Shown: positions 1 to 8,754 of the stretch, in pieces
Layout: each line of letters opens with the position of its first letter
How positions within the stretch are numbered: position 1 is the stretch's first letter
NCBI GenBank assembly: GCA_947478785.1
Contig: CANJXI010000007.1
Location: forward strand, 21,748 to 85,747
Source: Caulobacteraceae bacterium
Lineage (GTDB): Bacteria > Pseudomonadota > Alphaproteobacteria > Caulobacterales > Caulobacteraceae
Reading direction: 5' to 3'
DNA length: 64,000 bases
Translations under genes and position numbers: made by a program
Notes under the pieces: generated by a model
Told to the model about the DNA's origin: nothing
What the model saw: only the letters and a program-made list of their open reading frames with translations
The model's database searches: none

Positions 1-290
1 ATGCCTGCCCGATAGCCGTCGAACCGATAGGCGGCCCATTGGCCCGTGGCCATGTTGAGTTCCCGATAACCTTGCGCGGACTGCGGGCGGACGAATGCCT
101 CGAAACAGGTATGCCGCCACAGGCCGTCCGCGCGGCCGGACAGGGCCGGCGGCAGGACGAGGGCGTCGGTCACCCCGCTGAGGACATACCTCAGGGCCAG
201 GCGTCCCGGCTCCGGGCGCGAGACCTCGACCGCCATGCCGCTCACGGCGGCGCAGGGGGTGTCGGGATGGCGATGCAGGGCGTGTCGCAT
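1..290 (-). CDS. DOMON-like domain protein, 3-prime part missing
   Basis: This is the N-terminal 96 residues of a gene that runs off the left edge of the window. It starts MRHALHRHPDTPC at 290-288 and stays open to base 1. It contains the segment DGLWRHTCFEAFV followed by ELNMATGQWAAYRFDGYR, a pattern I recognise from short alphaproteobacterial proteins annotated as DOMON-like, which are predicted beta-sandwich folds possibly binding heme or sugar. No signal peptide is visible. An ATG at 298 is out of frame and hits a stop quickly, so 290 is the best start. The function is unknown; the family assignment rests on remembered motif similarity. Confidence 0.7.
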   Translation of the reverse strand, partial: MRHALHRHPDTPCAAVSGMAVEVSRPEPGRLALRYVLSGVTDALVLPPALSGRADGLWRHTCFEAFVRPQSAQGYRELNMATGQWAAYRFDGYRAG

Positions 291-725
291 CGGCGCATGT
301 TGAGGTCAGCGGCGGCGGAAAGCGAGGGGCCCCGGCCCGGGTGTGACGTCCGCGGGCCGGGGCGTTAGCTCGCGCCCCGACGACTGGAGTTAGCCGGCGC
401 GCATTGATGACTCGGCGACGATGCGCCTTACGCGGCCCGAGCCGACCGCGCGATCAACGGGCATAGCTTAGCATCATAAGGGGGCGGGGCCAAATCGCCC
501 GCTCGCACGGGTCCCCGCACGGGGCGAAGCGCGGCCCTGGACGTCTCTCCACGCCAGGGCCGCGTTCGGCCATCGGCGGCGCGATGGGCTCGGGACGCGC
601 CACGTTTGACTTAGGGCGCGGGGGTCAGCCCGCGCCGGCTTCATGCGACCTACGCCTCTCCAGAAGTCGGCGGTCGCGGGTAGACGTCGCAGGCGGGCGC
701 CATCCCTAGGTCGTGGCGAAAAAAC
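291..725. other. Intergenic stretch with one strong hairpin
   Basis: No convincing gene is visible on either strand between the DOMON-like gene start and the end of the TonB receptor gene. The only clear structure is the hairpin at 531-563. The stretch must also contain the promoter of the leftward DOMON-like gene, but no confident -35/-10 pair stands out. Confidence 0.5.
531..563. terminator. Candidate terminator hairpin
   Basis: A perfect 10-bp stem, GCGGCCCTGG paired with CCAGGGCCGC, closes a 13-base loop (531-540 and 554-563). It lies downstream of the leftward TonB receptor gene and could end that transcript. There is no long T-run on either side, so intrinsic termination is likely but not certain. 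Confidence 0.5.
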
Positions 726-3050
726 TCAGTAGGCCGCGAACAGCGTCATGCCGACGGTCCGCGGCCGCTGCGGCGTGATCTGCCGGATCTGGCTGGGATT
801 GAACGGGTTTCCAAAGGCGAAGGTGTCGTTGAACGCATTCAGCGGATTGCTCAGGAAGACCTGCAGTCCCAGGTTCCCGCGGCTGGCCTCCGCCAACAGC
901 TTGGTGCGCACATAGCCGCCCATCTTCGGAAAGCTGGCGTCGAAGGTGACCCGCGAGCGGCCCACGTAGTTGGCCTCGCCCACCAGCCGCAGCAGCCAGT
1001 CGCCGAACAGCGGCCGCTCGTAGCTCAGAAGCGCCCCGCCGGAGACGGCCGGCGCGCCGGGCAGGCCATCGACCAGCTGGGCCGCGAAGTCGGGATTGAC
1101 GTGGCTGGTCCGGGTCCTGGAGAGGCGGCCGTCGAGCTGCGCGGTCAGGCCGTGGCCGGCATGGTAGGTGAACTCGGTCTCCAGCCCCAGGATCCGGGCG
1201 TCGCCGACGTTGGTGGTGTAGGCGATACCCGAGGGGCGGAACTGATCGGTCTGGATGTCCTTCCACACGTCATAGAACAGGGCGGAATTCAGCGACAGGC
1301 GCCGCTCCAGGGCCTCCATCTTCAGCCCGAGTTCGAAGTTCAGCAGCCGGTCGGGCCGATAGGTCTCGCGTATGGCGGGCAGCGGCTGGGCGCCGCCAGA
1401 GTTGATCCCGCCCGCCCGGTAGCCTTCCGAGACCACCGCATAGAGCAGGTTGTCGGCGCCGAACGTCCGCTGCAGCGAAACCTTCGGCGACACCCCGCTG
1501 AGCCCGGAGCCGCGATCGAGGGTTCGCGGCGCGAACTGCTCGGAATCGACCCTCGAGCGGGTCCGTGAGTGGATGTCGAAGACCCGCGCGCCCACGGCCA
1601 GCGTCCACAAGGGCGCGATCTCGTAGGACGCCTCCCCATAGGCCGCCAACTCGCGGATGTGGTCGCTGCGGTCGTCGCCATAGACCGGCACGTTCGGCGC
1701 GCGCGGGACCTGGGCCAGGAACTGGGTCGGGGAATCCACCGTGGTGTCGGACCCATAGAGCCCCGCCAACCATTCGAAACGGCCGGCGCCGCGCGAGGTC
1801 AGCACCAGGTCCTGCACGAACATCTTGGTCCGGGTGCGCTCCGAATAGGCCGACGTCTGGGCCAGGGCAGTATAGGCGGTCTGGACCGCGGTCCCGTCAT
1901 AGAGGCTGCCATACGCGTGCCGCACATAGCCGGTGGACGAGGCGAGCTCGCCCCATCCCCAGGAGTATTTCAGGGTTCCGGTGACGAAACCGATGTCGTT
2001 GACGTGCGGCTCCGGAATCCGCACCGAGCGGTTCAGGCCCAGGCCTGGCGAGGTGTAGTGGGTGTCGTCCGAGCGCAGGTGCTGGCCGCCCGCCGTCAGG
2101 CTCGCGCTCCAGGCCTCGCCCGGCTGCAGCAGCAGCGTCACCCGGCCGCCGCGACGCTCGGTGCGGTCGACGTTCTTGCGGTGCTGGCCGATGTCGTCGA
2201 GGTAGCCGCCCTGGACCTCGCTGTAGGCCGAGAGCCGGATCCCCGCCACGCCCCACAGCGGCGCGCTGGCGTAGCCCTCGATGCTGGCGCTGGGCGCCCC
2301 GTCCTCGGTCAGCGCGCCCGAGGCGCGCGCGCCGGCGGCGTAGCGCAGCAGGTCCGGCTTGCGCGTGACGATCCGGTAGACGCCGCTCAGCGATCCCGCG
2401 CCATAGAGCGCGCCCTGCGGCCCGCGCGCCACCTCTACCCGCTCCACGTCCGCCAGCCGCAGGTCGGGATCGGGCGCGTTGTAGTTGAGCGGCAGGTCAT
2501 CGAGGTAGGTGGCCACCGTCGAGCGCGCCCGGCCGGTGAAGGCGCCGTCCGACAGGCCCCTGAGCAACAGCTTGTTGCGGCCGGGCCCAAGGTTGGTCGC
2601 CAGCACGCCGGCGAACTGGCCCGCCGCGTCGTCGGCGTCCGTCGCCCCTGTCGCTTCCAGCTGGGTGCGGGGAATCGCCGTGACCGCGACGGCCAGCTGG
2701 CGCGGGTCGCGGTTGCGCCGGGTGGCGGTGACCAGGAGTTCGGTGACGGTCACCGGCGGGGCGGGGCGGGCGGCCAACGTCAGCGCCAGGGGCGAGATTT
2801 CCACGGCGCCCGGCGCGATCACCTTCCAGGCGCAGGGCGCGCCGGCGAGCAGTTCGCCCAGCGCCTCCTCCAGCGTCGCCGTCGCGTCCAGGCGCCGGGC
2901 CGAGAGCCCGGTGCACGCGCCGGCCCCGATCAGGGTGACGTTGGCCTGCTGGGCGATGTCGAGCAGCGCCTCGGAATAGGGCTGCGGCGCGATATGGAAC
3001 TGGATGCGCACAGGCGCCGCGGCGGCGGCATGGCCCACGCCCAGCGCCAC
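726..3050 (-). CDS. TonB-dependent receptor with N-terminal STN domain
   Basis: Outer-membrane gated porin for an iron chelate or another large ligand. Roughly residues 15-90 form a secretin/TonB short N-terminal (STN) domain, the part that signals to a FecR-type anti-sigma factor. A plug domain follows (LLVTATRRNRDPRQLAV, then ARGPQGALYGAGSLSG), then a beta-barrel ending GMTLFAAY. The gene lies just downstream of fecR- and fecI-like genes on the same strand, a classic cell-surface signalling unit. The start is odd: the GTG at 3050 leaves only a short hydrophobic leader. The codons just upstream, in frame, read RAILKSSRVAAGVAG and would complete a normal signal peptide, but I find no ATG, GTG or TTG there. 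The ligand cannot be predicted. Confidence 0.9.
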   Translation of the reverse strand: MALGVGHAAAAAPVRIQFHIAPQPYSEALLDIAQQANVTLIGAGACTGLSARRLDATATLEEALGELLAGAPCAWKVIAPGAVEISPLALTLAARPAPPVTVTELLVTATRRNRDPRQLAVAVTAIPRTQLEATGATDADDAAGQFAGVLATNLGPGRNKLLLRGLSDGAFTGRARSTVATYLDDLPLNYNAPDPDLRLADVERVEVARGPQGALYGAGSLSGVYRIVTRKPDLLRYAAGARASGALTEDGAPSASIEGYASAPLWGVAGIRLSAYSEVQGGYLDDIGQHRKNVDRTERRGGRVTLLLQPGEAWSASLTAGGQHLRSDDTHYTSPGLGLNRSVRIPEPHVNDIGFVTGTLKYSWGWGELASSTGYVRHAYGSLYDGTAVQTAYTALAQTSAYSERTRTKMFVQDLVLTSRGAGRFEWLAGLYGSDTTVDSPTQFLAQVPRAPNVPVYGDDRSDHIRELAAYGEASYEIAPLWTLAVGARVFDIHSRTRSRVDSEQFAPRTLDRGSGLSGVSPKVSLQRTFGADNLLYAVVSEGYRAGGINSGGAQPLPAIRETYRPDRLLNFELGLKMEALERRLSLNSALFYDVWKDIQTDQFRPSGIAYTTNVGDARILGLETEFTYHAGHGLTAQLDGRLSRTRTSHVNPDFAAQLVDGLPGAPAVSGGALLSYERPLFGDWLLRLVGEANYVGRSRVTFDASFPKMGGYVRTKLLAEASRGNLGLQVFLSNPLNAFNDTFAFGNPFNPSQIRQITPQRPRTVGMTLFAAY

Positions 3051-3121
3051 AACGGCCCCAGCGACGCCGGCCGCGACTCGACTACTCTTGAGGATGGCCC
3101 GTTCCGCCCTGCCGTTCGGCG

Positions 3122-4087
3122 TTACTTCTTGAGAAGCAACAGCCCCCGGTCGGAGGGTACCGATCTTATGGGGAGCATCAAGGACAGACGCGCCATGACC
3201 GCGCGCGGATCGTCCAGGACGATCACCCCGGTGATCGGGATCGCGCCCAGTTCCGGATCGCCGATCTCGGTCTGCTCGACGAACTGCCGGTTGAGGTCGG
3301 CCACCACCACGGAAAGCGCCTGGTTGCGGTAGACCAGCCGCCCTATCCGCCAGCCGAACGCCTCCTGCGGATCGACCACGCGCAGGTCCTCCACGCCGGT
3401 GGCGCCGACGGCCAGTCGCTGGCCCGGGGTGAGCAGATAGTCGTGGCCCGTTGCGACGCCAGGCCGCACCTCCACCTTGCCCCGCGCCACGGTGACCGTG
3501 AGCTCGCCCTGGCGGCTGCGGACATCGAACTGGGTCCCGACGACCCGCACCGTCCGGCCGGCCGCGGCGACGGTGAACGGCCGGGCCTTGTCCGGCGCCA
3601 CATCGAAGATCGCCTCACCCTCGGCCATCACCACCTTCCGCTCCGAGCGGACGAAGCTCACCTTCAGGCGGGTCTCGGCGTTGAGGTCGATGACCGAGCC
3701 GTCCTCGAGCCGCACCCGCTGGTGCTGACCCTTGCCGGTGACGAAGCTCTGGCTGGCCGTTTGCGACAGGACGCCCGGAAGGATCGCGATCGCCAGGCCG
3801 GCGGCGATGGCCAGGCCGCCGATTCCCGTGACCCAGCGCCGGCTGAGCGGGCGCGGGCGGTCTGCCTGGCGGGCCAGTTCGGCGGTGACCTCCTCGGCCC
3901 CAGCCGCGTATTCATGCCAGACGCCGAGCGACTGGACATAGGCTGAGCGGTTGGCCGGCGCGGCCGCCAGCCAGGCCTCGAACGCCAGGCCGTCGTCCTC
4001 GCCGACGTCATCGCGCTGCAGGCGCGCAAGCCAGGCGCCGGCCTCGGTGACGGCCCGGTCTTCCTGTTGCTCCGCAATGCTGGTCAT
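3122..4087 (-). CDS. FecR-family anti-sigma factor
   Basis: Inner-membrane protein that relays the receptor signal to the ECF sigma factor. Residues 1-80 are the cytoplasmic sigma-binding part with the DUF4880-type pattern (AGAWLARLQRDD, FEAWLAAAPANRSAY). One membrane helix lies at about residues 85-107, followed by the periplasmic FecR domain (KGQHQRVRLEDGSVIDLN, then TVAAAGRTVRVVGTQFDVR). The length of 321 residues is normal. The gene sits between the sigma factor gene and the receptor gene on the same strand. Family membership is clear; the signal is unknown. Confidence 0.92.
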   Translation of the reverse strand: MTSIAEQQEDRAVTEAGAWLARLQRDDVGEDDGLAFEAWLAAAPANRSAYVQSLGVWHEYAAGAEEVTAELARQADRPRPLSRRWVTGIGGLAIAAGLAIAILPGVLSQTASQSFVTGKGQHQRVRLEDGSVIDLNAETRLKVSFVRSERKVVMAEGEAIFDVAPDKARPFTVAAAGRTVRVVGTQFDVRSRQGELTVTVARGKVEVRPGVATGHDYLLTPGQRLAVGATGVEDLRVVDPQEAFGWRIGRLVYRNQALSVVVADLNRQFVEQTEIGDPELGAIPITGVIVLDDPRAVMARLSLMLPIRSVPSDRGLLLLKK

Positions 4088-4178
4088 CGGCTTGCCTGCT
4101 GCGCCCAGGGCGCTGAACAGGAACTGAGACGGCGCCGAATCGCCCGCCCCCTAGGTGTAACGAAAGATTCACCGACGC

Positions 4179-4724
4179 TCATGACCGCAGCCTCTGCGCA
4201 AGCTGCTTGATCGCGGCGGCGATATGGGCCTCGACCATCTTGCGCGAGATGCCCATGGCCTCGGCGGTCTGGGCCTGGCTCAGCCCCTCCAGCTTGTGCA
4301 GCCGGAACGCCCGGCCCATCTGCGGCGGCAGGGCCTGGGTCGCCTCGGCCAGCAGCCGCACCCGTTCCCTGGCCAGGATCTGCTCGTCGGCGGCCGGCTC
4401 CTCATGGACGTCCTCGCCGCCCAGGATCGCCCGCGTGTCCAGCCGCCACTGGGCGTTGCGCCGCGAGCCGCGCTGCTCGCTGCGCACCTGGTCGATCAGC
4501 AGATTGGAGGCCATGCGGTAGAGCAGCGCCGTGGGCGAACGCACCTCGGCGCCGGCGTCGAGCGTCGCGAGCTTCAGGTACAGGTCCTGGACCAGGTCCT
4601 CGGCGGCGGCCATGGAGCGCGTGCGGGCCGCCAGAAACAGCAGCAGGTTCTCCCGCTTCTCCAGGAAGGCGCGGAGCAGCGGGCTGTCTTCCCCTCGCCT
4701 CCCTGACGGCTCCGACGACGCCAA
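4179..4724 (-). CDS. ECF RNA polymerase sigma factor, FecI-like
   Basis: Alternative sigma factor expected to transcribe the downstream receptor unit. Region 2 is seen in AAEDLVQDLYLKLATLD and LLYRMASNLLIDQVRSEQRG. Region 4 is seen in ALPPQMGRAFRLHKLEGLSQ and AEAMGISRKMVEAHIAAAIK. I chose a TTG start at 4724 because GGGGAG (4736-4731) lies six bases upstream and it gives 181 residues, the usual ECF size. A much longer open frame exists but runs through the divergent gene at 4843. The fecR-like gene follows about 90 bases downstream. Confidence 0.9.
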   Translation of the reverse strand: MASSEPSGRRGEDSPLLRAFLEKRENLLLFLAARTRSMAAAEDLVQDLYLKLATLDAGAEVRSPTALLYRMASNLLIDQVRSEQRGSRRNAQWRLDTRAILGGEDVHEEPAADEQILARERVRLLAEATQALPPQMGRAFRLHKLEGLSQAQTAEAMGISRKMVEAHIAAAIKQLAQRLRS

Positions 4725-4842
4725 CGCAAACTCCCCCCGGATGTTGCGGCGAACCTGAGGCAAGGCTCCCGGGCAGGCAATAGGCAGTTCTCGCGTCCTG
4801 ACGGATTGGCGAACGGGACGGGAGCGGGCAAGCTCCGCCGCC

Positions 4843-5040
4843 ATGCCTGACGAACGCAAAGCCGACCGATTCGCGGTGCGCCCCGACGCGACGGGCTGGA
4901 CGGTCTTCGAACTGTGGACCGGCAATCCCGCGGTGATCGCCACCGTCCCCCAGACCGGCCTGTCCGAAGACGACGCCCGGCACACCGCGGGCGTGCTCAA
5001 CAGCCAGGCCCGGCGCGGCGATTCCTCGATGCGCCGCTAA
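4843..5040 (+). CDS. Small hypothetical protein, 65 aa
   Basis: A short, charged, soluble protein (MPDERKADRFAVRPDATGW), divergent from the sigma factor gene. Its stop overlaps the stop of the converging Nudix gene by four bases. I recall similar short proteins (TGWTVFELWTGNPAVI style) in Caulobacterales genomes, without a known role. There are no cysteines, no membrane segment and no signal peptide. Its coding status is supported by the tight fit between two real genes and by natural-looking composition. Confidence 0.65.
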   Translation: MPDERKADRFAVRPDATGWTVFELWTGNPAVIATVPQTGLSEDDARHTAGVLNSQARRGDSSMRR

Positions 5041-5663
5041 TTCCGCGTGAAAGCGGGCTGGCCGACGTCGTCCAGGCGGCTCGCCCGGCCGTGCAGCGCC
5101 ACTTCCCGGAACTGCCAGAGCCAGGCCGCCGTGGGCGCATTGATCCACTGGCCGCGCACCCGCATCTGCAGGATCTGCTTGTCGCTGTCGCCGTGCGTCA
5201 GGCGACGGGGGGACTGCGGATGGTCGAGCTCGGCCAGCGGAATGCGCCAGGCCCGATGGACCTCCACAGGATCGGGGACAAGCTTCAGCACGTTATCCGA
5301 CCAGAACACCACCGGGGTCACCCGGTGTCCCGCCAGGGTCTGGAAGTCGTCCAGGCGGCCCACGGCCGCGTCACGGCCGAGGGTCACCCCGAGTTCCTCG
5401 AAGGTCTCGCGCCGGGCGGCATCGAACATGTCCTCGCCGGGCTCGAAGTTGCCCCCTGGCAGGGCGAAGTTGCCGGCGTTGCGGCGCATGGTCAGCGCCC
5501 GGCGGGTCAGGAGGAAGGTGGCGCGGCCGCGAAACGGCGAGACCACGATTGCCACGGCGGCCTGCCGCAGGCCCGCGGGGTCGATCTCCCGGCGGGGAAA
5601 CGCCGCAAGGTTGGCCGCGATGCGGGTCTTCAGCCCGGCGTAGTCAGGAGGGGTCACGGCCAT
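5037..5663 (-). CDS. Nudix hydrolase, probable CoA pyrophosphatase type
   Basis: Cytoplasmic hydrolase of nucleoside diphosphates linked to another group. A complete Nudix box Gx5Ex7REx2EExG runs from G71 to G92, with E86, E89 and E90 as metal ligands. The preceding LTMRRNAGNFALPGG resembles the signature of the CoA-pyrophosphatase (NudL-like) branch, so CoA or acyl-CoA cleavage is a reasonable guess. The ATG at 5663 gives 208 residues; an ATG three codons upstream (5672) is an alternative. The gene stands alone on this strand. Confidence 0.9.
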   Translation of the reverse strand: MAVTPPDYAGLKTRIAANLAAFPRREIDPAGLRQAAVAIVVSPFRGRATFLLTRRALTMRRNAGNFALPGGNFEPGEDMFDAARRETFEELGVTLGRDAAVGRLDDFQTLAGHRVTPVVFWSDNVLKLVPDPVEVHRAWRIPLAELDHPQSPRRLTHGDSDKQILQMRVRGQWINAPTAAWLWQFREVALHGRASRLDDVGQPAFTRN

Positions 5664-5739
5664 TGCGCCCATCCTACATGGGCGCCCGGGCAGGGCCACG
5701 AAAAACCCCGCCGCGCCCGGTGGCCCAGCCGCATGGATG

Positions 5740-6549
5740 TCACGCGCGGGGGCCGAGGCCGAGCGGGCGCAGCAGCTGCTCGGCCATGGTGTCCGGCTGC
5801 GGCGCGTCCACGCCATAGGCGGCCGGCCAGTGGCGCGGCAGGTAGTGGGTGCCGAACAGCCGGTCGACCATGGGAAACAGCGCCGCGTAGTTATGGTCCC
5901 GGTTCTCGCAGGCGGTGTGGTGCCAATGGTGGAAGGCCGGCGTCGAGACCAACTGTTCCAGCAGGCCCAGCCGCCAGCGCACATTGGCGTGCACGAAGAA
6001 ACCCCAGATCGTGCCGAAGATGGCGATCCAGGCGGCGAGGCCCAGGCCCTGGGGCGTCGGCTGGACCAGGCCAAGGACATAGAGCGGGGTGAGCGCGCAG
6101 AACTTCTCGAACACCTGGTCCACCGGATGGGCGCGGGAGCTGATCAGCCAGTCCACGTGGTCCGGCGCGTGGTGAAGGACATGGAAGCGCCAGAGCGGGG
6201 GAACCTCGTGGCACAGGCGGTGGCCCCAGTAGCCGCCGATCTCGCTGACCAGCAGGCCGGCCGCCAGCCTGGCCCAGATGGGCAGCCCGGCCGCCGCCGA
6301 TACATAGGCTTCGGGCGTCACCTGGCGCAGACCCGCGGCCAGCAGCCCGAAGGGCGGCGCCAGGATGGCCACCGGCAGCAGGCTGTTCAGGAAGTAGAAG
6401 CCGATATCGGCCGGCGCGTGGCGCAGCCGCCCACTCTGCCGGCGAAGCGCGAAGACCCGCTCCAGCGGTGCGAAGATCGCGGCCAGCAGGCCAAGCCATA
6501 CCGCCAGCCGCAGGACCGCCAGGGCGAAGTCGGAGAGGCTTCCCATCAT
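5740..6549 (-). CDS. Sterol desaturase / fatty acid hydroxylase family protein
   Basis: Integral-membrane di-iron enzyme. The histidine clusters of the superfamily are present: HRLCHEV, FHVLHHAPDH and FHHWHHTACENRDHNY, set among four to five hydrophobic helices. The usual reaction is O2-dependent hydroxylation or desaturation of a lipid such as a hopanoid, carotenoid or sphingolipid; the substrate cannot be told here. The length of 269 residues is typical. A second ATG follows immediately at 6546. The PEP-CTERM protein gene lies about 50 bases upstream on the same strand, with no obvious functional link. Confidence 0.92.
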   Translation of the reverse strand: MMGSLSDFALAVLRLAVWLGLLAAIFAPLERVFALRRQSGRLRHAPADIGFYFLNSLLPVAILAPPFGLLAAGLRQVTPEAYVSAAAGLPIWARLAAGLLVSEIGGYWGHRLCHEVPPLWRFHVLHHAPDHVDWLISSRAHPVDQVFEKFCALTPLYVLGLVQPTPQGLGLAAWIAIFGTIWGFFVHANVRWRLGLLEQLVSTPAFHHWHHTACENRDHNYAALFPMVDRLFGTHYLPRHWPAAYGVDAPQPDTMAEQLLRPLGLGPRA

Positions 6550-6601
6550 GCGGCCGTCATCGCGCCTGGCCGCTCAAATGGGAAGCGGAAGAACGTCCCG
6601 C

Positions 6602-7414
6602 TCAGGCGGCCGCGACACGCCGGCGGCGGCGGAGCGCCACGCCCAGCCCCGCGAAACCCATCAGCATCAGCGCCCAGACGCCCGGCTCCGGAACCCGGGT
6701 CAGCGAGACACCGTCCAGGAACGCGACCGGCGGCAGGTTTCCGGCCGGCGAGCCCACCGCCAGGAACGAGAGGACCTGGCTGGTGGTGTGGGCGGTGAAA
6801 TTGAAGCTCACCTGATGCCAGCCGGAGAAGTCGCCGGGCAGGTTCTGCGTCGGGCTGCCGATCGGGTGGCTGTTGAAGAAGGTGGAGGTGGCGAACGCGT
6901 CGCCGCCGAACGTGCCGGTCAGCTGGCTGGTCTGGTAGCCGGTGCGGTTGGAGAGCTCGCCCGCCGCCCACCAGAAGCTCAGCAGGTAGGACTGGCCGAC
7001 CGTCAGCCCGCCTACGGTCTGTTGCAGGGGGCTCGTGAAGGTGGGATCGGCGTCCAGCACCACGAACGCGCCGCCGCCCGCCCGGGCCGTGAAGTTGCTG
7101 TTCGGGTGCTGGTCCTCGCCCGGATACCGCGAGACGGCGTTGCCGGACGTGGCCGTGGCCCCGTCAAAGAAATAGAGGTTGTAGCCGTTGGTATGGTCCG
7201 GGGCGACCGAGGGCGACGACCATCCGGTGATGGCGCCGTCGTAGAGGAAATGGGAATCGATCTCGGCGCCAACATAGGCCAGGCCCGTGCGCGCCTCGAT
7301 CCCGAGCGCCGGCAGGGTGTTGGTGCTGAACTCGCCGTTGACGATCAGGTTGGCCGCCTGGGCCTGCCCGGCCATGGCCAGCACCGCGGCCGCGATCATC
7401 AGTTTCGTGCGCAT
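6602..7414 (-). CDS. Secreted PEPxxWA-CTERM sorting-domain protein
   Basis: Exported protein with an N-terminal signal peptide (MRTKLMIAAAVLAMAGQAQA). The C-terminal sorting signal is VPEPGVWALMLMGFAGLG followed by an Arg cluster: motif, hydrophobic helix, basic tail, as recognised by exosortases. The middle, starting NLIVNGEFST, looks like a beta-rich extracellular domain with no catalytic motif that I recognise. I chose the second of two adjacent ATGs (7414) because GGGGG lies at a better distance. No exosortase gene is in the window, so the processing machinery must be elsewhere. Confidence 0.88.
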   Translation of the reverse strand: MRTKLMIAAAVLAMAGQAQAANLIVNGEFSTNTLPALGIEARTGLAYVGAEIDSHFLYDGAITGWSSPSVAPDHTNGYNLYFFDGATATSGNAVSRYPGEDQHPNSNFTARAGGGAFVVLDADPTFTSPLQQTVGGLTVGQSYLLSFWWAAGELSNRTGYQTSQLTGTFGGDAFATSTFFNSHPIGSPTQNLPGDFSGWHQVSFNFTAHTTSQVLSFLAVGSPAGNLPPVAFLDGVSLTRVPEPGVWALMLMGFAGLGVALRRRRRVAAA

Positions 7415-7618
7415 CATCTTTCCCCCGAAAGCCAAGTTTGGAATTAACCATGATGGGGGGGCCGCACATCCGGATTCTCCTCATAGGGGAATCTGCGCGT
7501 CACGGGGCGCACGGAGGTCGATGCGGCTATGCCCGCCCGCCCGGGAGCGGTCAGCGAGGCTGATCGGGGAGATGTAGCCCACCCGCCTTCAGCCAGGGCC
7601 TGGGCCCCTGGCTCCGCC

Positions 7619-8227
7619 CTACCCCACGGCCTTGGCGTAGGCGGCCAGGGCGGCGGCCATCTCGCGGGTGCGGGGCTGGACGGGCGGCGGACCGGCGGCG
7701 GCGGCCGGCGTCTGGCCCGCCAGGCGCGCCTGGGCGTCGTCCGACAGGGTGACGCTGTCGGGGCGGCGGGGCGGCGGAACGTCGGCGGCCTTGGCGGCGT
7801 CGACGTCGGATTGCAGACGCGCCCGGTAGGCCCCGACGCTGGCCGGCTGCTCACCCGCCTGGCCGCCCTGCATGAAAGCGACGATCTGCTGGTCGGCGCC
7901 ATCCAGGTCGTCGAACGCCTTGAGCGCGCGGATCTCCGGGGCGGGCGGCACCGCCTCGGGGCCGGCCCAGGCGGCGCGCGTATAGGCGTCCAGGGTGGCG
8001 TGGACCCGGCGGCCGAAGGGTGATTCGGTAAGCGCCTGGGCGATCGACGTCCGCTCGCCACCCTGCGCGGCGCGCCAGCGGCCCGCCAGGGCACCATAGG
8101 CGTCCAGCTGGGCGCCCAAGGTGGCGCTGTTGGTGGGCTTGGCCATCACGGCCAGCGCGGCGGTCAGGCCGCCTGGGCCACCGGACACCGCCGCGGCCGC
8201 CGCGGAGCCAATTTCCGCAACACTCAT
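7619..8227 (-). CDS. Hypothetical Ala/Pro-rich protein, 202 aa
   Basis: I do not recognise a family. The protein begins MSVAEIGSAAAAAVSGGPGG and has a helical, mildly charged middle (QLDAYGALAGRWRAAQGGER, then RALKAFDDLDGADQQIVAFM). A Pro-rich linker follows, then a short helix at the end. There is no signal peptide, membrane helix or cysteine pair. An antisense frame covers part of it, but this strand has the better composition. It could be a small structural or flagellum-related protein; that is a guess. Confidence 0.6.
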   Translation of the reverse strand: MSVAEIGSAAAAAVSGGPGGLTAALAVMAKPTNSATLGAQLDAYGALAGRWRAAQGGERTSIAQALTESPFGRRVHATLDAYTRAAWAGPEAVPPAPEIRALKAFDDLDGADQQIVAFMQGGQAGEQPASVGAYRARLQSDVDAAKAADVPPPRRPDSVTLSDDAQARLAGQTPAAAAGPPPVQPRTREMAAALAAYAKAVG

Positions 8228-8469
8228 TGGGCTTCACGATCCACACGGCTTCATGCCCCGAAGGCCGTGAATTCCGGGTCAACGAAGGTGCTTAACGAGT
8301 CCCTGACGCCCCCGGCGGACGCCTTCCGGAACGCGGAAACCCCAGCGTCGGGCGCTCGCCGCCAGGGCCGCGGCGTAAGAAAGAATCACCTCGGCGCGTT
8401 GACAGACGCGGGAGCGGCGGCCATGCGTCGCTCCCACCGCGCCGGCCAGGCGCGCTTCGGAGCATGGAG

Positions 8470-8748
8470 ATGAGCGATCGGCCGAAGCGGGCGATCCTGA
8501 GCCTCAAGAATCCACCGCCCAAGCCGAAGCCGGTCGAGCGATGGAAATGCAAGCCCTGCGGCGAGACCTTCGAGGTCTCCCCGGAGCTCGCCGACGAGGA
8601 CGCCGTGCGCTGTCCTGCGTGCAACGCCCGGCTGGGCCGCGCGCGCCAGTTCCGCGAGGAGACGCCCGAGGGTGGCGGCATGCGGGCCCGCCGCGTCGCC
8701 GACGCGCCGGTTCCCCCGCCGCCGATCCCCGTCATCAAGCAGCGCTGA
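8470..8748 (+). CDS. Small zinc-ribbon protein
   Basis: A 92-residue protein with two CxxC knuckles, WKCKPCGETFEV and VRCPACNARLG, spaced as in a single zinc ribbon. Basic Lys/Pro-rich flanks and a Pro-rich tail (PVPPPPIPVIKQR) surround it. It may bind nucleic acid or a protein partner. Of two in-frame ATGs (8464, 8470), the second lies at the better distance from GGAG. It converges with the leftward beta-propeller gene with only a few bases between stops. Confidence 0.75.
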   Translation: MSDRPKRAILSLKNPPPKPKPVERWKCKPCGETFEVSPELADEDAVRCPACNARLGRARQFREETPEGGGMRARRVADAPVPPPPIPVIKQR

Positions 8749-8754
8749 CCGCGC

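Noticed and set aside
39..368. Rightward open frame of 109 codons at the left edge
   Set aside because: It is antisense to the DOMON-like gene (1-290), has unnatural Arg/Gly composition and no domain.
1569..3332. Long rightward frame of 587 codons across the TonB receptor gene
   Set aside because: Antisense shadow of a GC-rich gene; the leftward frame has clear receptor domains, this one only Arg/Gly-rich sequence.
4725..5000. N-terminal extension of the ECF sigma factor to 273 residues
   Set aside because: It would overlap the divergent 4843 gene and carries no sigma homology; the TTG at 4724 has a strong ribosome site.
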